Below, piece after piece: positions 1 to 7,500 of a stretch of 9,287 nucleotides of DNA; position 1 is the first letter of the stretch, and every line of letters begins with the position of its first letter. The notes under the pieces are model-generated. The model did no database searches. It was not told the DNA's origin and saw only the letters and a list, made by a program, of their open reading frames with translations. Source of the DNA: an uncultured Micrococcaceae bacterium (GTDB lineage: Bacteria > Actinomycetota > Actinomycetes > Actinomycetales > Micrococcaceae); the NCBI GenBank assembly GCA_937896705.1, contig CALBOC010000304.1, forward strand, positions 1 to 9,287, given 5' to 3'. The position numbers were made by a program, and so were the translations under genes.

Positions 1-1251
1 TCACATAACCCGCCAACTGATAATGGGTACAAAGTGTATTTAGGTGCCCGCCTCGCCGATGCTGATGGGGCTTATGCCCAGATCACCGCCCCGCTTGATC
101 AACAGATCGCATCCCACATCCAGCAGTGGAACGTGGCAGATCATCTACCGGTTCGCGCCGAGGCCGGCTGGGAAATGATCCCGGCCGCGGTCCTCGACGA
201 GTACGTCGACGCCGTGGCGGCATTCCTCAACGACCTCTCCCCCACTTCAGCCCACCGTCGGCACCTCAAGGTGGTCTATACACCCCTGCACGGTGTTGGC
301 GCGACCACGTTCTGTCAGCTCATGGAAGCCACCGGTTTTTCGGCCCCAACAGTCGTGGCCGAACAGGTCCAACCCGACCCAGCGTTTCCAACCGTCGAAT
401 TTCCCAATCCAGAAGAACCCGGAGCACTCGATCTGGCCGTCACCACAGCCCAGACCCAAACCGAGACCGACCTGATCATTGCCCACGACCCGGATGCCGA
501 CCGGCTGGCCGTCATGGTGCCCCTCGACGGTCAATGGCAGCGGTTGACAGGTGACCAACTCGGGCTGATCATTGGTGCGCGGCTGATGTCTTATTTAGCA
601 GCGCACGCTTTAACCGCGGCAAATTCGGTGGTCTCAGCCCCGCAGCTAGCCCAGCTTGCGCAACACCATAACGTCGTACATGCGGTCACGCCTACGGGTT
701 TCAAATGGATCTGCCGAGTTCCGAAGTTAGGGTACGGCTATGAAGAGGCCCTTGGCTATGCTGTCGCGCCAGAGATCGTCAACGACAAAGATGGGCTTTC
801 AGCCGCTGTGGTCGTCGCCGACCTAGCAGCCGAGCTGAAAGCCGATGGCAGCACCTTGATCGACTACCTCAGCGGACTGACCGACAGTATCGGACCTGCC
901 CTTTCAGATCAGATATCCGTAATGGTGCCTTCTCCAAGTGTCGGGACGCTGCTCGTCGAAGATTTGCGCACCAATCCGCCCGAAACCCTCGCCGGTTATG
1001 GGCCCGTGACAACTATTGATTATCAGCACGACGATGTGCCGCTCGCCCAACGCTACGGACCGCAACATATGGTGGAATTTTCGACCACCGGAGACATTTC
1101 GACCCGGTTGATGATCCGACCCTCGGGCACCGAGCCCAAAGTCAAGTGCTATATCTCAGTGCTGGCGCAGCCCGGCACCCCCCTGGCCACGGTAGAAGCG
1201 GTCATGGATCAGTTACACACTGAAGCTGCCACCCTCGTGGAAGTCACCTAA
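1..1251 (+). CDS. Phosphohexomutase family enzyme (PGM2/PmmB-like), 5'-truncated by window edge
   Basis: The reading frame is open from base 1, so the gene starts outside the window; the GTG at 34 is internal. The first codons read SHNPPTDNGYKVYLG. This is the active-site loop of alpha-D-phosphohexomutases, and its serine, phosphorylated in the catalytic cycle, is encoded by bases 1-3. The other family signatures follow in order: the metal-binding DPDADR (487-504), the sugar-binding GYEEALGY loop (736-759) with KDGLSAA soon after, and the phosphate-binding RPSGTEPK (1117-1140) in the last domain. About 416 residues remain, so only the N-terminal part of domain 1 is missing. The motif style resembles the PGM2/PmmB branch rather than short GlmM-type enzymes. 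Members interconvert sugar 1- and 6- (or 1- and 5-) phosphates in the cytosol. The close coupling to deoC favours a phosphopentomutase role; phosphomannomutase or phosphoglucomutase activity is the alternative. Family is certain, substrate is inferred. Confidence 0.93.
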   Translation, partial: SHNPPTDNGYKVYLGARLADADGAYAQITAPLDQQIASHIQQWNVADHLPVRAEAGWEMIPAAVLDEYVDAVAAFLNDLSPTSAHRRHLKVVYTPLHGVGATTFCQLMEATGFSAPTVVAEQVQPDPAFPTVEFPNPEEPGALDLAVTTAQTQTETDLIIAHDPDADRLAVMVPLDGQWQRLTGDQLGLIIGARLMSYLAAHALTAANSVVSAPQLAQLAQHHNVVHAVTPTGFKWICRVPKLGYGYEEALGYAVAPEIVNDKDGLSAAVVVADLAAELKADGSTLIDYLSGLTDSIGPALSDQISVMVPSPSVGTLLVEDLRTNPPETLAGYGPVTTIDYQHDDVPLAQRYGPQHMVEFSTTGDISTRLMIRPSGTEPKVKCYISVLAQPGTPLATVEAVMDQLHTEAATLVEVT

Positions 1252-1260
1252 GGAGAAAAC

Positions 1261-1956
1261 GTGTCAACTACTACACCCCTGACCCCCGAGCAGGTTGATC
1301 AGCTCGATGCCACTGAGCTGGCCGCGCGAATTGATCACACGCTGTTGGGTCCCACTGCCTCAGCTCAAGACATCGATACGTTGTGTGAGCAAGCGCGGTC
1401 TTATGGCACAGCCTCGGTGTGCATTCAGCCGATCTGGGTCGAACGTGCGACCACGCGACTGGCTTCCAGTCCGGTGAAAGTCTGTACCGTGATCGGATTT
1501 CCTACTGGTGCTCAGACTCCACAGACCAAAGCCTTTGAAACATCCCAAGCAATTGACCACGGCGCTACTGAAGTCGATATGGTCATTGATCAGGCCGCCG
1601 CACTAGCGAACGATAAGCCAACCCTGGTTCGTGACATCGGCGCGGTGGTCGAGGCTGCGGCCGGACACGCCGTGGTGGTCAAGGTGATCTTGGAAACCGC
1701 CGCGTTGACCGATCAGGCAAAAATCCTGGCCTGTGAGGCAGCCATGGAGGCCGGTGCGCACTATGTTAAAACCTCAACCGGCTTCGGCCCCGGCGGGGCC
1801 ACAGTCGACGACGTTACCTTAATGCGCTCGATCGTGGGTGACGGGATCGGCGTCAAAGCCGCAGGTGGAATCCGAACCCGCCAGGATGCCATCGAGATGC
1901 TCAAGGCCGGCGCAACCCGCCTGGGAGCCAGCGCGACATACGCTATTGTAAGTTAA
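1261..1956 (+). CDS. deoC: Deoxyribose-phosphate aldolase
   Basis: This class I aldolase cleaves 2-deoxy-D-ribose-5-phosphate to acetaldehyde and D-glyceraldehyde-3-phosphate in deoxynucleoside catabolism. The 231-residue protein has typical family length and all hallmark motifs: the IDHTLL opening (24-29), the VIGFPTG strand/loop (77-83), EVDMVID with the catalytic aspartate near D106, the Schiff-base lysine K170 in VKTSTGFGPGGAT, and the second active-site lysine K199 in GVKAAGGIRT. A conserved KVILET strand precedes them at 141-146. The start is GTG at 1261. An AAGGAG ribosome binding site (1250-1255) overlaps the stop codon of the upstream mutase, and the gap between the genes is nine bases, so the two are almost surely cotranscribed and probably translationally coupled. 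The end is intact and no key residue is missing. Confidence 0.97.
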   Translation: MSTTTPLTPEQVDQLDATELAARIDHTLLGPTASAQDIDTLCEQARSYGTASVCIQPIWVERATTRLASSPVKVCTVIGFPTGAQTPQTKAFETSQAIDHGATEVDMVIDQAAALANDKPTLVRDIGAVVEAAAGHAVVVKVILETAALTDQAKILACEAAMEAGAHYVKTSTGFGPGGATVDDVTLMRSIVGDGIGVKAAGGIRTRQDAIEMLKAGATRLGASATYAIVS

Positions 1957-2026
1957 CAACACATCATCACATCGTCGTCCAGGGTAAACTGGCGACAGCA
2001 AACTTTCTGAAAGAACGAGGTGTCCC
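1957..2026 (+). promoter_or_regulatory. Possible promoter/leader of the small membrane protein gene
   Basis: This 70-base gap separates deoC from the TTG-started small gene. It holds a TAAACT hexamer (1985-1990) that fits the loose actinobacterial -10 pattern TANNNT, about 40 bases before the start, but no convincing -35. The same stretch can fold into a weak hairpin: GTCG (1974-1977) and CCAG (1979-1982) pair with CTGG (1989-1992) and CGAC (1993-1996), with one bulged T and a six-base loop. It has no U-tract, so it is a poor terminator for deoC. An AACGAGG ribosome binding site (2014-2020) lies six bases before the TTG. Whether the small gene has its own promoter or is read through from deoC cannot be told by eye. 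Confidence 0.3.
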
Positions 2027-2299
2027 TTGATTCGTGACGGTAAACCGGCAAACTACTCCGGTGAAGGAAACACGGCTGGCAACTGGTTAATCTTTGGCGT
2101 CTCACTGGTGCTCTTCCTCGTAGGCCTTTACCTGCTGAATTTCGCCGACTTTGAAAACGTATGGTGGACCTTCGGCGGCTTGATCGTGCTGGCGACCGTC
2201 GTCTTTTTCGTCGGCTGGCAGTTCACCGGGCAGTCCAATACTGTCGATGAAGATTTCGTGACAGACCCAATTCACGAAACCAAGTCGCCAAACCTCTAA
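2027..2299 (+). CDS. Small two-helix membrane protein of unknown function
   Basis: I do not recognise a named family. The 90-residue product has a short polar N-terminus with Arg3 and Lys6, a first hydrophobic helix at about 19-39 (rich in Leu/Val/Phe), a short acidic turn (DFEN), a second helix at about 46-66 beginning with a tryptophan pair, and a soluble acidic tail (VDEDFVTD). It has no cysteine and no signal-peptidase site. The charge pattern suggests both ends lie in the cytoplasm, which is inference. The start is TTG at 2027, supported by an AACGAGG ribosome binding site ending six bases upstream; no ATG or GTG in frame offers a better choice, and the GTG at 2020 is out of frame. It lies 70 bases after deoC and is followed by a strong hairpin, so it is probably the last gene of its transcript. 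Confidence 0.75.
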   Translation: MIRDGKPANYSGEGNTAGNWLIFGVSLVLFLVGLYLLNFADFENVWWTFGGLIVLATVVFFVGWQFTGQSNTVDEDFVTDPIHETKSPNL

Positions 2300-2324
2300 A
2301 CCGCTAGCGTTTAACACACTTCGC

Positions 2325-2358
2325 GCAGCACCCGGGGTCCTAATACCCCGGGTGCTGC
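2325..2358 (+). terminator. Strong perfect hairpin, probable terminator of the upstream unit
   Basis: GCAGCACCCGGGGT (2325-2338) is perfectly complementary to ACCCCGGGTGCTGC (2345-2358), giving a 14-bp, G+C-rich stem with the six-base loop CCTAAT. AACACA (2313-2318) can also pair with TGTGTT (2359-2364), extending the base of the stem across a six-base one-sided bulge. The tail has only scattered Ts (TGTGTTTG), so it is not a textbook intrinsic terminator, although actinobacterial terminators often lack a good U-tract. It starts 25 bases after the stop of the small membrane gene and ends 16 bases before the ATG of the first acyltransferase. It could therefore also act as a leader structure for that gene. 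Confidence 0.75.
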
Positions 2359-2360
2359 TG

Positions 2361-2372
2361 TGTTTGCAAACA
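2361..2372. promoter_or_regulatory. 12-bp perfect palindrome abutting the acyltransferase start (possible operator)
   Basis: TGTTTGCAAACA is its own reverse complement. It lies two bases after the hairpin stem and two bases before the ATG at 2375. The position is suitable for a repressor site. However, a perfect 12-mer palindrome is expected about twice by chance in a sequence of this length, and no regulator gene is nearby. No known operator family is assigned. Confidence 0.25.
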
Positions 2373-2374
2373 TT

Positions 2375-3433
2375 ATGAAAATAACACACCGTAACCTCGG
2401 CATCGATGCGCTGCGCGTCTTCTCCATCGCGATGGTCATTCTCGGGCACGCCGGAACCTTTGACGGTTCCACATTGCTGAGCATTTGGCGCATGCCGCTC
2501 TTCTTCATCCTCTCGGGGTTCTTCCTCGTCCCCTACGGCCGCTCCCTGCGTTACGAAGCAGCCCGGCGATGGGAGACCCTTGTCATCCCCTACCTCGCCT
2601 GGTCGCTGATCATCACCCTGGTGGTGTTGGTTGTGAAATGGTCCGATCCCGCCGAACTCCTCCATCATTTGCACACCGGGTGGCGCGGTGGTACCGGACG
2701 ATCGATCTTCTGGATGTCCTCCTGGTTTTTACTCACGCTTGCTATCTCAGCCGTGACCCTGCGTTTTCTAGAACGCTATCCCCGCTGGGTCGCCTGGGCC
2801 GTTGGTGTCGGCGGCATTATCTCATCCCGGGCATTTGTCTACATGGACCGCGCCGATATCCTGGATGGGCACCCATTTGCTGAACTCCCACTGCGCTTGG
2901 GCATCAGCTTGCCGGTCATCTTTTACCTACTGATCGGCCAAGAAATTCGCGCACGAATCATGCCCATGGTGACCGAACTGTCTGCCACCCGAGCCACCTC
3001 CATCGGCATCGTACTGATTGTCGCACCGCTGATTTTGGTCTCCCATTTCAGCATCCCCGCCCACTACATCCATGCCGGACTGTTCGGTTGGCCGGTCATC
3101 ACGCCGGCCATCTCGATTATCGTCACGATTGGTTTCCTGATGGTCTTCGCCACCGGGGTCGACCGGGCCTTACACCGCTGGACGCTGGCGGCACGGCTCG
3201 TGGGGCGCTTGGCACGCACCGGATCCACTGTGGTACTGGGCCACGGGCTGATCGTGCTGTATTTGTACGCCCTGGGGGTCAGTGACAGCTCACTGACGGA
3301 CCTGACCATACGGTTTAGTGTGACCCTCGTGGCCGCCTTCGGCATCGGGATGCTGGTAAACATAACCCCTGCGGCCCGATTGTTATCCGGGGTCCCCCAA
3401 GAACGTCCGGTGCGGATCACCATCGCGGCCTAA
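2375..3433 (+). CDS. Membrane O-acyltransferase, acyltransferase-3 family (first of a tandem pair)
   Basis: This integral membrane protein (352 residues from the ATG) belongs to the acyltransferase-3 superfamily and most resembles its fucose 4-O-acetylase-like branch. Such proteins move acyl, usually acetyl, groups onto cell-surface or secreted sugars. The family R-X10-H motif is present as R14...H25 within RNLGIDALRVFSI and LGHAG. It is followed by IWRMPLFFILSGFF (37-50), RRWETLVIPYLAW (64-76), and a later HG (290-291). About ten hydrophobic segments span the chain, and no separate SGNH domain is attached. I chose the ATG at 2375. An in-frame GTG at 2360 would add five residues but sits against the terminator hairpin, and the paralogue downstream starts at about the same point relative to the RN-GID motif. 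No Shine-Dalgarno sequence precedes the ATG, which is unusual beside its neighbours. The next gene is a paralogue 13 bases downstream. The substrate is unknown. Confidence 0.88.
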   Translation: MKITHRNLGIDALRVFSIAMVILGHAGTFDGSTLLSIWRMPLFFILSGFFLVPYGRSLRYEAARRWETLVIPYLAWSLIITLVVLVVKWSDPAELLHHLHTGWRGGTGRSIFWMSSWFLLTLAISAVTLRFLERYPRWVAWAVGVGGIISSRAFVYMDRADILDGHPFAELPLRLGISLPVIFYLLIGQEIRARIMPMVTELSATRATSIGIVLIVAPLILVSHFSIPAHYIHAGLFGWPVITPAISIIVTIGFLMVFATGVDRALHRWTLAARLVGRLARTGSTVVLGHGLIVLYLYALGVSDSSLTDLTIRFSVTLVAAFGIGMLVNITPAARLLSGVPQERPVRITIAA

Positions 3434-3446
3434 CGGAGACGAACCC

Positions 3447-4502
3447 ATGCCTACGCCACGCCCACCACGCAACGTCGGAATTGACCTGCTGCGGGTCTTT
3501 TCCATCGTGATGGTCGTGGTGGGCCATGCCGGGGCTTTTCCGCATCAAGAACTGCTCACCATCTGGCGTATGCCGCTGTTCTTCATGTTGTCGGGATTCT
3601 TCTTTACTCCCCAACGGACCTTTACCTCAGAGTTCATCCGGCGCTGGGACTCCCTAATTATTCCCTACCTCGCTTGGTCGGTGATCATTTCGGTGTGGTT
3701 GATCGCGGTGACCTGGGGTCAGGAAGACGTCATTATGGATCATCTAGAGTCCGGTTGGACAGGCGGACCCGAGCAATCAATCTTCTGGATGGCCGCTTGG
3801 TTTGTCACCACGCTGGCCGGGGCCACGATCCTACGACGGTTTCTAGAACGTTTCGGCACCGCAGTGGTGTGGAGTGTCGCCATTCTCGGGATGATCACGA
3901 CCTACGTGTGCACTCAGCTGGTGAGTATCGGAGTGCTCGAGACGCATCTGCTAGTCGATACTCCGCTGCGCATAGGGCTGGCGTGGCCCGTGATGTTTTA
4001 CTTATTAGTCGGAGAACTGCTGCGTAAGCTCTTAATGCCGCTCGTGCAGCATTTTTCCTCGCATCTGCTGGCGGTGGTTGGGCTCGTGGTGGTCATCGGC
4101 GCGCTGACGCTGACGACGGTCGCCGATGTGACCTCGCATTATATTCAGGCCGGAGATTTCGGGACACCGGTACTGACCCCGCTGATCGCCATCATCGTCA
4201 CGGCCGGGTTCATTTTAGTATTTGCCACCTGGGTCAACGATGCCCTCGAAAAGTTTCCCTGGACGCGTGCGGGTGTCTCACGGTTGGTACGCACCGGCAC
4301 CACCGTGGTGTTTTTCCACGGGCTCATGTTGATTTGGATGTACCAGAACGGCTATGGCTCTAACTCACTGGAAGATTTCTGGTTACGCATCGGGGTATCC
4401 CTGTCCACGGCGTTTGCTGCGGGATTGCTGATCAACATGACCCCGGCGGCTCGGTTATTATCCGGCGCGCCGCAGGAACCCAATATCTTTCGGACCCGGT
4501 AG
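3447..4502 (+). CDS. Membrane O-acyltransferase, acyltransferase-3 family (second of a tandem pair)
   Basis: This 351-residue paralogue of the preceding gene aligns with it end to end, at about 45% identity by eye. Shared blocks include RN-GID-LRVFSI with the R-X10-H motif (R16...H27), IWRMPLFF-LSGFF (39-53), RRW--L-IPYLAWS (65-78), SIFWM (111-115), RTGTTVV plus the later HG (282-292), and the near-identical tail TPAARLLSG-PQE (332-344). It is predicted to be an integral membrane enzyme with about ten helices, acylating a surface glycan or lipid-linked sugar. The ATG at 3447 has a GGAGA ribosome binding site (3435-3439) seven bases upstream, and the gap after the first copy is 13 bases, so the two are one transcription unit. 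The stop lies only 13 bases from the convergent mfd stop, and no terminator is visible. The substrate, and whether the pair acts together, cannot be told. Confidence 0.88.
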   Translation: MPTPRPPRNVGIDLLRVFSIVMVVVGHAGAFPHQELLTIWRMPLFFMLSGFFFTPQRTFTSEFIRRWDSLIIPYLAWSVIISVWLIAVTWGQEDVIMDHLESGWTGGPEQSIFWMAAWFVTTLAGATILRRFLERFGTAVVWSVAILGMITTYVCTQLVSIGVLETHLLVDTPLRIGLAWPVMFYLLVGELLRKLLMPLVQHFSSHLLAVVGLVVVIGALTLTTVADVTSHYIQAGDFGTPVLTPLIAIIVTAGFILVFATWVNDALEKFPWTRAGVSRLVRTGTTVVFFHGLMLIWMYQNGYGSNSLEDFWLRIGVSLSTAFAAGLLINMTPAARLLSGAPQEPNIFRTR

Positions 4503-4515
4503 TTGTCGCGCGAGT

Positions 4516-7500
4516 TTAGTTATCGCCAAAGATGTTGGCAATGAACTGCCCGGCCCATTCCAACAGCTCAGCATCGATCAGCTCTTTTCCGGTAACCGCT
4601 TGCGTCTTGGGTCGAGGCACCATGACGGCTTTCAGTGGCGCCCGGAACGTGGCCCCGGGATACATCCGTTTCAGCCGCATGGCCCGCGAATCCGGCAGTT
4701 CTTCAATGGGACCAAATTTGATGTTCTTGCCCATCAGCATGATTTCATAAATCCCATACTCGCGGGCGGTGTTTCGGAAGTTCGCCACGGCAACAAGATT
4801 TTGAGCGGCTTCGGGGAGCTCGCCATAGCGGTCGTTGAGTTCCTCGACGACCGCGTTGACCGCTTGGGCATCGGTTGCTTGTGCCAGGTTGCGGTAGGCT
4901 TCCAGCCGGAGCCGTTCACCCGGGACGTAGTCGTGTGGGAGATGCGCGTTGACGGGCAGCTCGACTTTGACTTCTTGAGGCGAGGTGTCCTCTTCGCCCT
5001 TAAAGTCAGCGACCGCTTCACCGACCATCCGAAGGTACAGGTCGAAGCCCACTCCGGCGATGTGTCCGGACTGTTCGCCACCCAGTAAGTTTCCGGCACC
5101 GCGAATTTCGAGGTCTTTTTGGGCCAGCTGCATACCCGAACCCAGTTCATTGTGAGTGGCCACAGCTTTGAGTCGTTCCATCGCGGTTTCGTTGAGCGGT
5201 TTGGCTGAGTCGTACAAGAAGTAGGCGTACGCCCTGTCCCGGCCGCGTCCGACACGACCACGCAACTGGTGTAACTGGGACAACCCGTAACGGTGCGCGT
5301 CTTCAATGATCAGCGTGTTGGCGTTGGCGATATCGAGCCCGGTTTCGATAATCGTGGTCGACACTAACACGTCGTATTCTTTTTCCCAGAAGTCCACCAT
5401 GATCTGTTCCAGCGTGGACTCGGACATCCGCCCGTGTGCGATGGCGACGCGCGCTTCGGGTATGAGCTCTTGGATGCGGCCGGCGACCTTGTTGATACTG
5501 TTGACCCGATTGTGGACATAAAATACCTGACCTTCGCGCATCATTTCACGCCGGATGGCCGCAGTGATTTGTTTATCCGTGTACGGCCCCACGTAGGTGA
5601 GCACCGGGTGGCGTTGTTCTGGAGGGGTGGCCAGCGTGGAGGTCTCGCGGATGCCGGTCATCGACATTTCCAGCGTTCGCGGAATCGGGGTCGCCGTCAT
5701 GGCCAGCACATCAACGTTGGTGCGCATGTGTTTGAGCTTTTCTTTGTGTTCAACACCAAACCGTTGTTCTTCATCGACGATAACCAGTCCAAGGTCTTTG
5801 AACTGAATTTCATCGGATAGCAACCGGTGGGTCCCAATCACCAGGTCGATGCTGCCATCGGCCAGACCCTCAACGGTCTCGCGTGATTCTTTGGCTTTTT
5901 GGAACCGCGATAGGGCTCGGACGGTCACGGGGAACCCGGCGAAGCGTTCCGTGAACGTCTCGGCGTGTTGTCGTGCCAACAGGGTGGTCGGCACCAGGAG
6001 AGCGACCTGTTTGCCATCTTGAATCGCTTTGAATGCTGCGCGCACCGCGACTTCGGTTTTCCCAAAGCCCACATCTCCGGCTACCAGCCGGTCCATAGGG
6101 ACTTCGGCCTCCATGTCTTTTTTGACCTCGTCGACCGTGGTGAGCTGATCGGGAGTTTCGATGTGCGGGAATGCTTGTTCCAGTTCATCCTGCCACGGGC
6201 TATCCGGTGAGAAAGCGTGCCCGGAGGTCGCCATGCGCGCAGAATAGAGTTGGATGAGTTCTTTGGCGATCTCGCGGGTTGCTCTGCGGGCTTTGTTCTT
6301 CGTTTGGGCCCAGTCGGAACCACCCATTTTTGACAAGGTAGGGACATCGCCGCCCACATACTGACTGACTTGGTCCAGCTGGTCGGTTGGCACGAAAAGC
6401 CGGTCGCCGGCCCCACCGCGCTTGGACGGTGCAAATTCTAGGACGAGGTATTCGCGGTAGCCTTCTTCACCGGCTGTGGAGCGGGCACCGGCTACTTTAC
6501 GACGTTGGAGTTCAATGAACTTGGCGATACCGTGTTGGTTGTGCACCACGAAGTCGCCTTCTTCCAAGGCCAGCGGGTCCACTGCGTTGCGGCGTTTGCG
6601 GGCCAGCGAGCGTTTCTCGCCGCGTTGAGTCCCGGCTGCTTGTCGGCCGAACAGGTCGTATTCGGTGACAATGGCTAACCGTTGGTCGTGCCAGGCAAAA
6701 CCTGCTCCCAGCGACGCCACGGTAATTTGTATCTGGCCCGGTTTGAGTTCGGCGATGGTGTCGACAACCGTTGCGGCATGACCTTGTTCGCCGAAAAGTT
6801 CTGCCAGTCGTCGTGCCGGACCCGGACCGTGGGTGGCCACGACAATCGACCACTTATCCCGGATCCGGTTGGACACGTGGTTTTGCATGGCCGCCACATC
6901 GCCGGCGAATTGTGCCGGCGATTTGAAGCCAGATCGCAGTGCTGTGGCGTCAAACGTTTCGTCAGTGTCGAACGACGTGAATTGCCACCAGCCCTGGTCG
7001 TGTTCCAGGGCCACGGTCCGAGTGTCTCCCAGGGTCGCGAACCCCCCGGCTTCCTGTTGGTTTTCCACCGGAGCAGCCAGCCCTTCACCGGCGGCAGCCC
7101 AGGCGGCTTCGAGAAATTCTTCGTTGGTGGTCAGTAAATCGTGCACCCGGCCGCGGACTTTTTCAGGTTCTACGAGGATGGTCATCGAGCCTTTAGGTAG
7201 TACCTCGAGGAAGGACTCCATCTCGGTGACCAGCGGAGCCAGCGACTCCATACCTTCGACGGCCATCCCGTTGGACATAGGCTCAAGCATCTCCAACACG
7301 TTGGGCATCGAGACTTGCAAATCACGGGCCCTTTGCTGAACCTTCTCGGTTAACAGCAATTCACGACACGGTGGCGCGTACACGTTCGTCGGGGTCTCTG
7401 ACCCATCATCGGAGGTATCCACGAGGGATCGCTGATCCGCGATGGAGAAATACCGAATCTCTTCTACCTCGTCGCCAAAAAACTCGATGCGATACGGGTG

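Noticed and set aside
126..554. 142-codon plus-strand open frame inside the mutase gene
   Set aside because: It lies wholly within the mutase in another frame. Its arginine-rich, low-complexity translation is typical of a high-G+C shadow frame.
1974..1996. Weak hairpin after deoC as an intrinsic terminator
   Set aside because: The stem is eight pairs with a bulge and has no U-tract. It is mentioned within the deoC leader gap but not called as a terminator.
2360..2374. GTG at 2360 as the start of the first acyltransferase
   Set aside because: It adds five residues not matched in the paralogue, overlaps the hairpin tail and has no ribosome binding site. It is kept as a possibility only under leaderless translation.
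2102..2674. 190-codon minus-strand open frame across the small membrane gene and the start of the first acyltransferase
   Set aside because: It runs through the strong hairpin and opposes two well-supported genes. The translation shows no family features and is charged and disordered, as expected of an antisense shadow.
4506..4513. TCGCGCGA palindrome between the convergent stops
   Set aside because: Eight bases with no loop or U-tract cannot form a terminator, and such short G+C palindromes are expected by chance.
4600..5088. Long plus-strand open frames (also about 5434-5820 and 6682-7137) antisense to mfd
   Set aside because: Mfd is complete with all its motifs on the minus strand, and these frames mirror its codon bias. 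No ribosome binding sites or recognisable domains support them.
4734..5306. 190-codon minus-strand frame within mfd
   Set aside because: It is an alternate-frame shadow of the Mfd C-terminal region. The mfd frame itself carries the conserved motifs and shows no frameshift.
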